Positions 1 to 8,570 are shown, numbered from the stretch's first letter. The stretch is DNA of 64,000 nt from Mycolicibacterium pyrenivorans (GCF_025821625.1 NZ_JACKSH010000046.1:1018-65017); one strand, 5' to 3'. A program made the numbers and translations. The notes: a model not told the origin generated them from the sequence alone.

Positions 1-36
1 GGTCCTCTGGTCGGCGATGAAACGTGCCACGCTCAC
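1..36 (-). CDS. IS3-family transposase OrfB, first codons only
   Basis: The minus strand reads VSVARFIADQRT from a GTG at 36, which matches the usual start of IS3-family OrfB (ARFIADQRTxxxVPH). The GTG overlaps the orfA stop as GTGA, so OrfB lies in the -1 frame relative to OrfA. This is the usual IS3 arrangement, in which a frameshift or coupling gives the OrfAB transposase. The DDE catalytic part lies outside the window. Confidence 0.6.
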   Translation of the reverse strand, partial: MSVARFIADQRT

Positions 37-323
37 TTCGTCGCCTCCTTCACCCACAGGACCACTGATCGCTTGAGGACATCGCGCTCCATCCGCAACT
101 CGGCGACCTCGCTGCGCAGGCGTTTGAGCTCCTCGAGATCGTCGCGGGTCAACTCCCCACGGCCCTCCCGGGCCTCGCGGTCCTGGGCAACCCAATTGCC
201 CAGCGTGCCCTCGTGGATCCCCAGGTCCCGCGCGACCGCGGCGATCGACTTACCCGTCTCACGAACGATCCGAACAGCCCCCTCACGGAACTCCCGGTCG
301 TACTTCTTCCGTTTCTCTGACAT
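33..323 (-). CDS. IS3-family transposase OrfA
   Basis: This 96-residue protein has the OrfA layout: an N-terminal helix-turn-helix (KYDREFREGAVRIV, then SIAAVARDLGIHEGTLGNWV, about residues 7-45) that binds the IS ends, and a C-terminal leucine-zipper-like helix (about 60-90, L-x6 spaced leucines) for dimer formation. Length and motifs are normal for the family. The 62 bp covering its start are duplicated in tandem just upstream, so two Shine-Dalgarno/ATG sets exist. The outer one (ATG at 385) reads only 19 codons before a stop, and the inner ATG at 323 gives the full protein. Upstream AAGGAG is a good ribosome site. Confidence 0.85.
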   Translation of the reverse strand: MSEKRKKYDREFREGAVRIVRETGKSIAAVARDLGIHEGTLGNWVAQDREAREGRGELTRDDLEELKRLRSEVAELRMERDVLKRSVVLWVKEATK

Positions 324-396
324 CGCTACTCCTTAACAGCCCCCTCACGGAACTCCCGGTCGTACTTCTTCCGTTTCTCTGACATCGCTACTCCTT
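273..396. repeat. 62-bp tandem duplication over the orfA start
   Basis: Positions 273-334 and 335-396 are identical 62-bp direct repeats covering the first 17 codons of orfA and its ribosome site. The second copy places a decoy ATG (385) with a short reading frame upstream of the real start, which could lower or uncouple orfA translation. Confidence 0.95.
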
Positions 397-596
397 ATAG
401 CTGATGCCTCCACGGTCTCGGGGGAATGCCAAATCGGAGTCGTGAACTACCGTAAGCATGGGCGTACCTTCCCGAACCAGCGCGCCAAACGCCGGCTCTT
501 GAGCAGACCTACGTGAACTTTCAGATCATCCTCGGGAAGGTGCGCCCAACTCACGCCGCCTCGCCGAGGCTCATCCACAGGTTCTGATCATTGCTC

Positions 597-885
597 CCCG
601 CAGACCCGCAGCCTCGAGTACATAAAACCAGATACGCCAGTAGTCCGACGTCGACTCCACGGTGACCCGCTCCACCCTGGCGCCCACCAGTTCAGCAGCC
701 AGCCCCGTGACCGCCGCCAACGTCGCCGGCACGTCCCATACCCGGCTCACCCGCCGGCCATCAGCGACCGGATGTGGCACCCGCAGGCACACCTTGCCCG
801 TCGCCTTGGCGACATCGACTGCACATACCCTCTCGATCACCGACTCGTGATCTGCATCAGGTATCTCCTCACGACCTACACTCAT
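597..885 (-). pseudogene. IS110-family transposase, N-terminal fragment
   Basis: From ATG 885 (GGAGG ribosome site upstream) the minus strand reads about 96 residues like the RuvC-type N-terminal domain of IS110 transposases. CAVDVAKA carries the first catalytic Asp and VTVEST the catalytic Glu of the DEDD set. Similarity stops after YVLEAAGL near 597. The frame then runs out within a few codons (stop at 571-573), so the rest of the RuvC fold and the Tnp domain with its nucleophilic serine are gone. It cannot be active. I see no recognisable remainder in 432-596. Confidence 0.8.
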
Positions 886-1121
886 TCCTACTGCCCTCCA
901 ACCATATTCATGCCAACACAACAGGCGGGCCGCCTTGGGGGCATCGGTCGGGAAACCGAAAGTCTGACCGGCGTGCTCGAAGCAACAGTGCGTGACCCTT
1001 CAAGGGCCGAGCCCCAACACCAGGCTTATAGACGGGATCGAACCCCAAGGGATAGTCGGCGTCGACAAGGCGACCCAAACCCCATTTTCACGCCTGCAAG
1101 GCGTCCCCGCAGGACAGCCGG
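886..1121 (-). other. Noncoding leader of the IS110 fragment, possible bridge-RNA region
   Basis: About 236 bp upstream of the IS110 transposase start hold no convincing gene. In IS110-group elements the noncoding left end beside the transposase start makes the bridge RNA that pairs with donor and target DNA. This stretch has the right place and size and some hairpin potential: CGGTC near 947 pairs with GACCG near 967, and an inner CGG-GAAA-CCG is present. The 9-mer GGCTTATAG occurs at 1023 and 1120. No RNA loop was matched to a target, so the role is inferred from position. Confidence 0.35.
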
Positions 1122-1159
1122 CTTATAGCTGATGCCTCCACGGTCTCGGGGGAATGCCA
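1122..1159 (-). mobile_element. Solo 38-bp IS3 left end truncating the recombinase
   Basis: This 38-bp sequence is identical to 394-431, the leader and proposed left end of the IS3 element. Recombinase homology begins immediately after it at about 1160 (codons IAADYFDVGQ). The simplest reading is that a second copy of the IS landed in the recombinase gene and was later deleted except for its end, taking the first 50-60 recombinase codons with it. Confidence 0.7.
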
Positions 1160-2772
1160 TCGCCGCTGACTACTTCGATGTGGGGCAGAGCCGTTCGCTG
1201 CCGTGGAAGCGCAGGCCAGAGGCGTCACGTCTGCTTGCTGATGTCGCTTCTCGGGACCGTAGCTTCGATGCTGTGGTGATCGGGGAACCCGCCCGTGCGT
1301 TCTACGGGCCGCAGTTCGCGCTCACCTTCCCTGTCCTCACGCACTACGGAGTCGGCCTGTGGGTACCCGAGGTCGGTGGAGCGGTCGACCCCGGCTTCGA
1401 GGCACACGACCTGGTGATGACTCTGTTCGGCGGCATGAGCAAGGGAGAACGCGCACGAATCCAGGTGCGCGTCCGTACGGCGATGTCAGCACTCGCGCAG
1501 GACACCGCCAGATATCTCGGTGGTCGACCACCCTACGGTTACCGGCTCGTCGATGCCGGCCCGCACCCAAACCCGGCCAAGGCCAATCTTGGGCAGCGGC
1601 TTCACCGCCTCGAACCTGACCTCGCGACATCTTCGGTCGTCGAGCGGATCTACCGCATGTACACCGACGGAGCGGGCCTGCGCTACATAGCGCAACAGCT
1701 CACCGACGATGGCGTGCCATCACCGAGCCAGTACGACCCGGCGCGGAATCGTCACCGTGACCCGCGAGGTTGGTCTCATTCCGCGATCCGGGCCATACTC
1801 GACAACCCGACTTACCGTGGCATCCGTGTGTGGGGCAAGCAGGAGAAGTACGAAGTTCTGGTCAACCCTGACGATGTCGCCGCCGGGTATGAGACACGCA
1901 TGCGGTGGCGTGATGAGTCGGACTGGATCGCACCGGACCACCGCACAGATGAAGCGCTGATCCCTGACGGTTTGGCCGAGGCTGTTCGTCTCCGCGCGCA
2001 GGCGCGGCGTGGTCCCGGTCTCGTCTGCAGCAGAGAATCGACGATGCCGTACGCGCTGCGCGGGCTGCTGTTCTGCGCCGCGTGCGGACGGCGGATGCAG
2101 GGCGCCGCTCGCGTCGGGAAACGAACAACCCGCATCCTCTACCGTTGTGAACTAGGTAAGTCGCGTTCGTGCGGACGGCGGATGCAGGGCGCCGCTCGCG
2201 TCGGGAAACGAACAACCCGCATCCTCTACCGTTGTGAACTAGGTAAGTCGCGTTCGGTACCGACGGACCTGAGTGATCACCCGCGCACCGTCTATCTCCG
2301 TGAAGACGAGGTGACAGCGCGGCTTGACGAATGGATCGCCACTCTGGCTGATCCTTAAGACCTCGCACGGGGGCAGGACGTGGACCCGGCAGCCGGTAGT
2401 GGCTACGCCGCCTTACAGCGCCAGCTCAGCGAGGCGAATGCCAAGGTTGCTGCTTTGGTTACCGCCGTGGAGTCTGGTGTGGCCGTTGAGGATTTGACTG
2501 CTGCATTGCGTCGCCGCACCGCCGAGCGCGACGAGCTGAAGGCCCGTCTTGAGCAAGTGGAGCGACCACGTGTCATGTCTGCCGCACAGATCAACGAATT
2601 GGTCGAGGAATTGGGTGGGCTGTCAGCCGTGCTTGGTGCAGCGACCGGGGCGGAGCGCGCTGAGGTGTACGCGAGCCTGGGGCTGCGTCTTGATTACGAT
2701 CCCCATCTGCGACGAGTCCAGGCGACGGCCGACTTGAGTCGTGTCGCCGGATGTGTCCGAGGGGGGACTTGA
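1160..2772 (+). pseudogene. Large serine recombinase, broken
   Basis: Such proteins cut and rejoin DNA through a catalytic serine in the N-terminal resolvase domain to insert or excise mobile elements. Homology starts at IAADYFDVGQSRSLPW, inside the resolvase domain, so the segment with the catalytic serine is missing. The recombinase domain (GGRPPYGYRL, then SAIRAILDNPTYRG) and zinc ribbon (CAACGRRMQ...YRC) follow, then a coiled coil. The zinc ribbon carries an in-frame 29-codon duplication. TAA at 2356-2358 cuts the frame, and the coiled-coil part continues in the same frame from 2359 to a stop at 2770. An ATG at 1132 in the IS end could still start a dead 408-residue product. The 3' end runs into the tRNA-Leu gene, which suggests an element once inserted there. 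Confidence 0.85.
2081..2256 (+). repeat. 87-bp in-frame tandem duplication in the recombinase zinc ribbon
   Basis: Positions 2081-2167 and 2168-2254 are identical, with two more bases shared. The unit is 29 codons and repeats CGRRMQGAARVGKR and the following YRCELGKSRS, so the zinc ribbon has extra cysteines. The frame is kept. No decay is seen between copies, so the event is recent. Confidence 0.95.
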
Positions 2773-2839
2773 ACCCCCACGCCCGTTAATAGGGCACTAG
2801 CACCTCAAGCTAGCGCGTCTGCCATTCCGCCACTCGGAC
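2754..2839 (-). tRNA. tRNA-Leu, anticodon GAG
   Basis: The minus strand folds as a long-variable-arm tRNA. The 7-bp acceptor stem GTCCGAG/CTCGGAC and discriminator A close it. The anticodon arm AGC-TTGAGGT-GCT carries GAG, reading CUC and CUU. The variable arm is TGCCCTATTAACGGGCGT and the T arm GGGGGTTCAAGTCCCCC. The 3' CCA is not encoded. The end of the recombinase pseudogene overlaps the 3' end of the tRNA, a common site for element integration. Confidence 0.95.
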
Positions 2840-2932
2840 CAGTTCGAAGGCAGCTTAGGTTATCGGATCAGCGGCCCCTGACCCAAACCACGGGGCGGGG
2901 GACCCGCGGAAAAGGATGGTAGGAAAGGGACT

Positions 2933-4279
2933 GTGAGTGGTCTTGCAGATGGTCATCGGTCCCCCAGCGACGAGGTCGTCGACCTGGTGAGTGCGCTCAT
3001 CCGGTTCGACACGTCCAACACCGGTGACCCCGCCACCACCAAGGGGGAGGCCGAATGCGCGCGCTGGGTGGCCGAGCAGTTGGAGGAAGTCGGCCTGCAG
3101 ACCGAGTACATCGAGGCCGGCGCACCGGGCCGCGGAAACGTGTTCGCCCGGCTCAAAGGTGCCGACCCGGCGCGCGGGGCCCTGATGTTGCACGGCCACC
3201 TCGACGTGGTCCCCGCCGAGGCGTCCGACTGGAGCGTGCACCCGTTCTCCGGGGCGGTCGAGAACGGCTACGTGTGGGGCCGCGGCGCGGTCGACATGAA
3301 GGACATGGTCGGGATGATCCTCGCGGTCGCCCGGCACTTCCAACGGTCGGGCATCGTGCCGCCCCGCGACCTGGTGTTCGCGTTCGTCTCCGACGAGGAG
3401 GCCGGCGGTAACTACGGCTGCAAATGGCTCGTGGAGAACCGGCCGGACCTGTTCGACGGGGTCACCGAGGCGGTCGGTGAGGTCGGCGGGTTCTCGCTGA
3501 CGGTGCCGCGCCGCGAGGGCGGCGAGCGCCGCCTCTACCTGATCGAGACCGCCGAGAAAGCGATGATGTGGATGCGGCTGACGGCACGCGGCCGTGCCGG
3601 TCACGGGTCGATGGTGCACGACGACAACGCCGTCACCGCGGTCGCCGAAGCGGTCGCCCGACTGGGCAGGCATCGGTTCCCGATCGTGCTGACCGAATCG
3701 GTGGAGCAGTTCCTGGCGGCGGTGAGCGAGGAGACGGGATACACCTTCGACCCCGCCTCGCCCGACATCGACGGTGCGGTCGCCAAGCTCGGATCGATCG
3801 CCAAGATCGTCGGCGCCACCCTGCGCGACACCGCGAACCCGACGATGCTCAAGGCCGGGTACAAGGCCAACGTGATCCCGGGGACCGCCGAGGCGGTCGT
3901 CGATTGCCGGGTGTTGCCGGGCCGGATGGCCGAGTTCGAACGCGAGGTCGACGAGATCATCGGACCCGACGTCACCCGCGAGTGGATCACCGAACTGCCG
4001 TCGTATGAGACCCCCTTCGACGGTGAACTGCTGGAGGCGATGAACGCGGCGATCCTGGCCGCCGACCCCGAAGCGCGCACCGTTCCCTACATGCTCTCCG
4101 GCGGCACCGACGCAAAACACTTCGCCCGCTTGGGAATTCGCTGCTTCGGGTTCGCGCCCCTGAGGTTGCCGCCGGAACTCGATTTCGCCGCGTTGTTCCA
4201 CGGCGTCGACGAGCGGGTACCCGTCGATGCGTTGACCTTCGGCACGCAGGTCCTGGAACACTTTCTGTTGCACAGTTGA
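2933..4279 (+). CDS. M20-family metallopeptidase (ArgE/DapE-like)
   Basis: This 448-residue zinc hydrolase removes an acyl or amino-acid group from a small amide or peptide; the substrate cannot be told. Metal and catalytic motifs are present: HGHLDVVPA (about 89-97), GRGAVDMKD (about 116-124), DEEAGG (about 153-158), and a late SGGTDAKHF (about 394-402) for the second metal. The GTG at 2933 follows the ribosome site AGGAAAGGGA. It is likely the counterpart of Rv2141c, often labelled dapE2, though the true DapE is a different gene. It leads directly into the PEBP gene, 26 nt downstream. Confidence 0.9.
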   Translation: MSGLADGHRSPSDEVVDLVSALIRFDTSNTGDPATTKGEAECARWVAEQLEEVGLQTEYIEAGAPGRGNVFARLKGADPARGALMLHGHLDVVPAEASDWSVHPFSGAVENGYVWGRGAVDMKDMVGMILAVARHFQRSGIVPPRDLVFAFVSDEEAGGNYGCKWLVENRPDLFDGVTEAVGEVGGFSLTVPRREGGERRLYLIETAEKAMMWMRLTARGRAGHGSMVHDDNAVTAVAEAVARLGRHRFPIVLTESVEQFLAAVSEETGYTFDPASPDIDGAVAKLGSIAKIVGATLRDTANPTMLKAGYKANVIPGTAEAVVDCRVLPGRMAEFEREVDEIIGPDVTREWITELPSYETPFDGELLEAMNAAILAADPEARTVPYMLSGGTDAKHFARLGIRCFGFAPLRLPPELDFAALFHGVDERVPVDALTFGTQVLEHFLLHS

Positions 4280-4305
4280 CCAACCGATCGAAAGGACTGC
4301 CCTTC

Positions 4306-4842
4306 ATGGCGTTTGACTACAACCCCTACGACTTTCTCCCTGAGCTGCCGACGTTCACGCTGACGTCGGAATCGTTCACCGACGGGCAGCCATGGCCCAA
4401 CGACCAGGTCAGCGGCATCATGGGAGCGGGTGGCTCGGACGTGTCTCCCCAGCTGAGCTGGTCGGGCTTCCCCGAGGAAACCCGCAGCTTCGCAGTCACC
4501 GTCTACGACCCCGATGCGCCGACGGCGTCCGGGTTCTGGCACTGGGCGGTGTTCAACCTGCCTGCGACGGTCACCGACCTGCCCGCGGGAGTCGGCGACG
4601 GTAGCAGCCAGGGCTTCCCCGGTGACGCGGTCACTTTGGCCAACGACGCCGGCCTGAAGCGGTTCATCGGCGCGGCGCCGCCCCCGGGACACGGGCCGCA
4701 CCGGTACATCGTCGCCGTGCACGCGGTCGATGTCGAGAAGCTCGATGTGCCCGCCGAGGCCACCCCGGCGTACCTGGGGTTCAACCTGTTCAGCCACGCC
4801 ATCGCCCGCGCTCTCATCCACGGGACCTACGAGCAGAACTGA
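4306..4842 (+). CDS. YbhB/YbcL-family PEBP-like protein
   Basis: This 178-residue protein of the phosphatidylethanolamine-binding (PEBP) fold matches the Rv2140c group in length. Family motifs are [15 protein letters not shown], the anion-pocket loop, and [10 protein letters not shown]. The start is set at ATG 4306 with GAAAGGA upstream; an in-frame TTG at 4276 overlaps the previous gene and is less likely. Its role is unclear: bacterial members have been linked to ligand binding and kinase modulation. No signal peptide is seen, so it is probably cytoplasmic. Confidence 0.88.
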   Translation: MAFDYNPYDFLPELPTFTLTSESFTDGQPWPNDQVSGIMGAGGSDVSPQLSWSGFPEETRSFAVTVYDPDAPTASGFWHWAVFNLPATVTDLPAGVGDGSSQGFPGDAVTLANDAGLKRFIGAAPPPGHGPHRYIVAVHAVDVEKLDVPAEATPAYLGFNLFSHAIARALIHGTYEQN

Positions 4843-4851
4843 GCTCGACCG

Positions 4852-5919
4852 TCAGCCTGCGCCCGAACCCACGGCGTCGGCGAGGTGGGCGAAACCGTTC
4901 TCGTGCAGGCGGCGCGCGATCCCGTCGTGGACCGTCTTGACCCACAGCCCGCCGCCGTACACGAACCCGGTGTAGCCCTGCAGCAGCGAGGCGCCCGAGA
5001 CGATGCGCTCCCAGGCGTCGTCGGCGGTTTCGATGCCGCCGACGCTGATCAGCACCAGTCGGTCGCCCACCCGCCGGTACAGCCGGCGCAGCACCTCGGC
5101 GGAGCGCCGCGCCACCGGCGGCCCGGAGATGCCGCCGGGGCCCAGCTCCTCGACCCCCGGTGTCTTCAGCCCGTCGCGGGACACGGTCGTGTTGGTGGCG
5201 ACGATCCCGGCGACGCCGAGTTCGACCGCCAGATCCGCGATGGCGTCGATGTCGCCGTCGGCGAGGTCGGGGGCGATCTTGACCAGCACCGGTGTCGACG
5301 TCTCCGCCAGCACCGCGCTCAGGATGGGGCGCAGCGACTCCACCGACTGCAGGTCACGAAGACCCGGGGTGTTCGGTGAGCTCACGTTCACCACCAGGTA
5401 TGCCGCCAGCGGGCCGAGAAGCCGGGCACTCTCTGCGTAATCGTCGGGGGCCTGCTCGGGTGGGGTGACCTTGGTCTTGCCGATGTTCACCCCGATCGGG
5501 ACGTCGGGGATGTGGCGGGTGAGCCGCATCGCCAGCGCCGCCGCACCGTGGTTGTTGAATCCCATCCGGTTCAACAGCGCCCGGTCGGCCGGCAGCCGGA
5601 ACATCCTCGGCGGTGGGTTGCCCGGCTGCGGTTGCGCGGTGACCGTGCCCACCTCGGCGTAGCCGAAACCGAGCGCACCCCAGGTGTGCACGCCGAGGCC
5701 GTCCTTGTCGAAACCGGCCGCGAGCCCCATCGGCCCCGGAAACCGCACGCCGAACACGATGCTGGCGAGTGCCGGATCCTGAGGAGCGAGCCGGCGCATC
5801 AGGCGGCGACGCAGCGCGGACGGCGTGGTGGCGGTGCGCAGGCCGGCGAAGACCCAGGTGTGGATCCGCTCGGGCGGCACCAGGAACAGCGCCCGCCGCA
5901 GGGCTCGGTAGGCGGCCAT
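4852..5919 (-). CDS. pyrD: Dihydroorotate dehydrogenase, class 2 (quinone)
   Basis: This FMN enzyme oxidises dihydroorotate to orotate, passing electrons to quinone, in the fourth step of pyrimidine synthesis. Its 355 residues start with a basic amphipathic helix for membrane contact ([17 protein letters not shown]). Class 2 signatures follow: GFDKDG (about 69), NRMGFNNHG (about 116), [11 protein letters not shown] with the catalytic serine (about 179), and C-terminal SVGGI plus GASLLQGYT for FMN phosphate. ATG 5919 follows the stop of the upstream small gene with no gap, so the two are translated together. Confidence 0.97.
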   Translation of the reverse strand: MAAYRALRRALFLVPPERIHTWVFAGLRTATTPSALRRRLMRRLAPQDPALASIVFGVRFPGPMGLAAGFDKDGLGVHTWGALGFGYAEVGTVTAQPQPGNPPPRMFRLPADRALLNRMGFNNHGAAALAMRLTRHIPDVPIGVNIGKTKVTPPEQAPDDYAESARLLGPLAAYLVVNVSSPNTPGLRDLQSVESLRPILSAVLAETSTPVLVKIAPDLADGDIDAIADLAVELGVAGIVATNTTVSRDGLKTPGVEELGPGGISGPPVARRSAEVLRRLYRRVGDRLVLISVGGIETADDAWERIVSGASLLQGYTGFVYGGGLWVKTVHDGIARRLHENGFAHLADAVGSGAG

Positions 5920-6183
5920 CTACAGGGCCGGCTGGTCCGGAGCGTGCGGTCGGTCGGCGCGCTTCTTGCGGCGCAGGAGTACCCGCCTGCTTCCGTCGGT
6001 GTACAGCCGAACGCGGGTGAGCTCCCAGCCGCGGTACTCGGCCTCGATCGACAACCGGACGGAGGCGCTGACCCGGGTGACGTCGGGCGGCAGCCGAAGC
6101 GGGATCCATTCGTACTCGCCCGAGCCCTCGGAGATGGCCTGGTCCCACGCCGCAGGCATCCGGCCGCGGGAACCGGCGCTCAT
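5920..6183 (-). CDS. DUF5703-like small conserved protein
   Basis: This 87-residue protein is rich in Arg near its end (RRVLLRRKKR) and has the core EYEWIPLRLPPDVTR. It seems to be the small actinobacterial family annotated as DUF5703; its function is not known. The start at ATG 6183 overlaps the stop of the upstream lipoprotein as ATGA, and its stop abuts the pyrD start, so it sits inside a tightly coupled lipoprotein-pyrD operon. No membrane segment or signal is seen. Confidence 0.7.
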   Translation of the reverse strand: MSAGSRGRMPAAWDQAISEGSGEYEWIPLRLPPDVTRVSASVRLSIEAEYRGWELTRVRLYTDGSRRVLLRRKKRADRPHAPDQPAL

Positions 6184-7223
6184 CTGCCCGCCCCGGCGGC
6201 GGGAATCACCTGCACGCCCGCGCCCACGCCGGACACCACGTACAAAGTGTCCGACGCATCGTCGAACGCCAGCGAGTTCGGTTGCCGCACGGTTCGATAT
6301 CGCACCTTCTCGACAGGGGTCCCGGTCGCCAGATCGTAACCAACGACGGTGTTCGTCGCCGTCTGTGCGACCCATGCCAGCCCCGTGTCGCCGGCGGAGA
6401 CGGCCAGACCGTACGGCGAGTCGGGCACCGGGAACCGTTGCCGGAGCATGAGCGGGTCGACGCCGTACACCAGCAGTTCCCCGCCGCGGGTATCGGCGAC
6501 CAGCACCCGCCCCGCCGTGTCGGCGGCCATCGTGGTGGCGCCGCGGCCGGCCCTCAGCGCCTGTTCCGATTTCGTGCCCTCGGGGTTCAGGCTGGTGACC
6601 GAGGTCTGCCCCCTGTCCAACACGACCGCGGTATTGCCTTGCGTCACAATGCCGTCCACCCGGGCGAAGATCTCGAGCCGGGCACCGACGGTGGTGTCCG
6701 ACGCCAGCGTGTAGACGGTTCCGTCGGCGCTGCCCAGAACCAGGTTGCCGTCGGCGCGGCGGGCGACGGCGGTGAAGTCGGATCCGTCCTGGCCTTCCAC
6801 GCCGACCTTCGTCGCCTCGCCGGTCGCGATGTCGAACCGGAAGTAGCCGCCCTTCGTCGACAGGAACACCCGGCCTTCGCCGTCGCCGGCCATCGCCGTC
6901 GCGGTGCCGGCGAGCTCCACCGGCGTGGCCGAACCGGTGGCGGGGACGACCGTGACGACCGAGCGGTCATCGGTGCCGGCAGCCAGCACCACCAGCGACC
7001 CAGTGTCGGCATCGAACAGGGCGGCCTGCGCATCCCCGGCCAGCGGGCGCACCTCGCCCGAGGGGGTGGCGGCCGCCGGCGGGGATTCCGCGGCTCGGGC
7101 GGGATCGATGGTCGGCGGGGGCGCGTCCACGGCGTTCGAGGAGCAGCCCACGGTCAGCAGAATTGCCGACACTGCGACACCGAGACGAACCAGCAGTACT
7201 GGTGGGTTAATGCGACGCGGCAA
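6180..7223 (-). CDS. lppL: Beta-propeller lipoprotein, LppL-like
   Basis: This 347-residue exported protein has a hydrophobic signal (VLLVRLGVAVSAILL) ending in a lipobox-like LLTVGC, so Cys27 is probably lipidated. The rest consists of repeated 40-50-residue blade-like units (AVARRADGNLVLGSADG, TTMAADTAGRVLVADTR, SLAFDDASDTLYVVSG), as in NHL/SMP-30-type propellers. Placement next to pyrD matches lppL (Rv2138). No catalytic residues can be assigned. The start codon seems to be TTG 7223; no in-frame ATG precedes the signal, so the start is less sure. Confidence 0.78.
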   Translation of the reverse strand: MPRRINPPVLLVRLGVAVSAILLTVGCSSNAVDAPPPTIDPARAAESPPAAATPSGEVRPLAGDAQAALFDADTGSLVVLAAGTDDRSVVTVVPATGSATPVELAGTATAMAGDGEGRVFLSTKGGYFRFDIATGEATKVGVEGQDGSDFTAVARRADGNLVLGSADGTVYTLASDTTVGARLEIFARVDGIVTQGNTAVVLDRGQTSVTSLNPEGTKSEQALRAGRGATTMAADTAGRVLVADTRGGELLVYGVDPLMLRQRFPVPDSPYGLAVSAGDTGLAWVAQTATNTVVGYDLATGTPVEKVRYRTVRQPNSLAFDDASDTLYVVSGVGAGVQVIPAAGAGR

Positions 7224-7343
7224 TGGGTAGCTCTCGATTGTGCGGATGGATCTTGATCAAACAGCCAGTGTAGGCACCCGTCCCGCGCCGGTTCGGCCGC
7301 TCCCGGTGCGCAGGCCGACGGCCCCGACGGTATGGTATGGACC

Positions 7344-7655
7344 ATGACCCTCTCGACGGACAGGGAAATGATCGATCGAGACTTCGCTGTGGAGGACCTC
7401 ACCACAGGGGTGCACGCCAGCGGGTTCGGGCAAGTCGGTGACGGACGTAGTTTCTCGTTCCACGTCGAACGCCAGGCGCTGGTCGTGGAGATCTACCGAC
7501 CGCGGCTGCGCGGTCCGGTCCCGCAGTCCGAGGACGTCGTCGCGGTCGCCACCCGCAAGCTGACCGACATCGACCTGTCCGACGAACGCAGCGTGTCTGC
7601 GGCCGTACGGGACGCCGTCGCCGAGGCCCAGCCGGTGCCTCGCAGCGGCCGCTGA
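7344..7655 (+). CDS. Conserved hypothetical protein, Rv2137c-like
   Basis: This small soluble protein of about 103 residues has no recognised domain. It is placed between lppL and uppP as in M. tuberculosis (Rv2137c). Three starts are possible: ATG 7332, ATG 7344 (MTLSTDREM) and ATG 7368. 7344 is chosen because the stretch before it is short and has no ribosome site favouring 7332. The product is acidic, ends in a flexible tail and lacks membrane segments. Function unknown. Confidence 0.6.
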   Translation: MTLSTDREMIDRDFAVEDLTTGVHASGFGQVGDGRSFSFHVERQALVVEIYRPRLRGPVPQSEDVVAVATRKLTDIDLSDERSVSAAVRDAVAEAQPVPRSGR

Positions 7656-7676
7656 CAACCGCTGACCCCGCCACGG

Positions 7677-7682
7677 TACGGT
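7677..7682 (+). promoter_or_regulatory. -10 box (TACGGT) for a leaderless uppP transcript
   Basis: TACGGT ends 7 nt before the GTG start of uppP. In mycobacteria a TANNNT hexamer at this distance normally places the transcription start on the start codon itself. No ribosome site is present. Confidence 0.5.
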
Positions 7683-7689
7683 CGTCGTC

Positions 7690-8538
7690 GTGACGGACGG
7701 GCCCGCGATGTCGTGGTTGCAGGTCGTCGTTCTGTCGGTGCTGCAGGGTCTCACCGAATTCCTGCCGGTGTCCTCGTCGGGGCACCTGGCGATCGCCTCC
7801 CGGGTGTTCTTCGACGACGACGCGGGCGCGTCGTTCACCGCGGTCAGCCAGCTCGGTACCGAGGCTGCCGTCCTCGTCTACTTCGCGCGCGACATCGTCC
7901 GGATCGTCAAGGCGTGGTTCGGCGGCCTCTTCGAGGCCGCGCGCCGCAACGCCGACTACTGGCTCGGCTGGTGGGTGATCATCGGTTCGATCCCGATCGG
8001 CGTGGTCGGCCTGCTCTTCAAGGACGAGATCCGAACGGGCGCACGCAATCTCTGGCTGGTCGCGACCGCCCTGATCGTCTTCTCGCTGGTCATCGCCGCC
8101 GCCGAGTACTACGGCAAGCAGACCCGCCGCGTCGAACAGCTCACCTGGCGCGATGCCGTCACCGTCGGCCTCGCGCAGTGCCTCGCGCTGGTGCCGGGGG
8201 TGTCACGCTCGGGTGCGACGATCAGCGCCGGGCTGTTCCTCGGCCTCGAACGTGAGCTCGCGGCCCGCTTCGGATTCCTGCTGGCGATCCCGGCGGTGTT
8301 CGCCTCCGGGCTGTTCTCGCTGCCGGACGCGTTCGACCCGGTCGGTGAGGGCATGAGCGCCAGCGGCGCCCAGCTGCTGGTCTCCACCGTGATCGCCTTC
8401 GTCGTCGGGTTCGCCGCGGTGTCGTGGTTCCTGCGATTCCTCGCCCGGCACAGCATGTACTGGTTCGTCGGATACCGGATCGCGCTTGGCGTCGTGGTGC
8501 TGATCCTGCTCGGCACCGGGGTGGTGGCGGCGACATGA
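7690..8538 (+). CDS. uppP: Undecaprenyl-diphosphatase
   Basis: This integral membrane enzyme of 282 residues recycles undecaprenyl diphosphate to the monophosphate carrier for peptidoglycan and arabinogalactan building. Two signature loops are complete: [11 protein letters not shown] (about 23-33) and PGVSRSGAT (about 169-177), with the catalytic Glu, Ser and Arg residues. Seven or eight hydrophobic helices are visible. Overexpression of the family gives bacitracin resistance. The GTG 7690 start fits the leaderless promoter; ATG 7708 is an alternative. The stop overlaps a mini-ORF start as ATGA. Confidence 0.96.
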   Translation: MTDGPAMSWLQVVVLSVLQGLTEFLPVSSSGHLAIASRVFFDDDAGASFTAVSQLGTEAAVLVYFARDIVRIVKAWFGGLFEAARRNADYWLGWWVIIGSIPIGVVGLLFKDEIRTGARNLWLVATALIVFSLVIAAAEYYGKQTRRVEQLTWRDAVTVGLAQCLALVPGVSRSGATISAGLFLGLERELAARFGFLLAIPAVFASGLFSLPDAFDPVGEGMSASGAQLLVSTVIAFVVGFAAVSWFLRFLARHSMYWFVGYRIALGVVVLILLGTGVVAAT

Positions 8539-8570
8539 CTGACGAGCGCTCGCGCGAGGAAACGATATGA
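8535..8570 (+). CDS. 11-codon coupling mini-ORF between uppP and the phosphatase gene
   Basis: ATG 8535 overlaps the uppP stop (ATGA), reads [11 protein letters not shown], and stops at TGA 8568-8570, which overlaps the ATG of the next gene (again ATGA). The DNA contains GAGCGCTCGCGCGAGGAA, a purine-rich segment that may also act as ribosome site. It probably serves to hand ribosomes from one gene to the next rather than make a useful peptide. It is like the repeat units at 25558 and 63762 but present once. Confidence 0.5.
   Translation: MTDERSREETI

Larger units (their letters stand above)
1..431 (-). mobile_element. IS3-family element, left-end part, cut by window edge
   Basis: The segment holds orfA, the first codons of orfB and the upstream leader of an IS3-type insertion sequence, read on the minus strand. 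The proposed IS end is at 431: on the minus strand the element would begin TGGCATTCCCCCGAGACCG. A 38-bp piece of the same sequence (394-431) recurs at 1122-1159, directly against a truncated gene, which supports its being an IS end. The rest of the element lies outside the window. The exact terminus is inferred from the repeat boundary, not from a matched inverted repeat. Confidence 0.7.

Noticed and set aside
432-570. Gene in the stretch between the IS3 end and the IS110 fragment
   Set aside because: No frame on either strand gives a recognisable product; it is probably debris between elements.
2855-4273. 472-codon open frame on the minus strand
   Set aside because: It is a shadow of the M20 peptidase, whose motifs and ribosome site are clear; the minus-strand product is Arg/Gly/His-rich with no family likeness.
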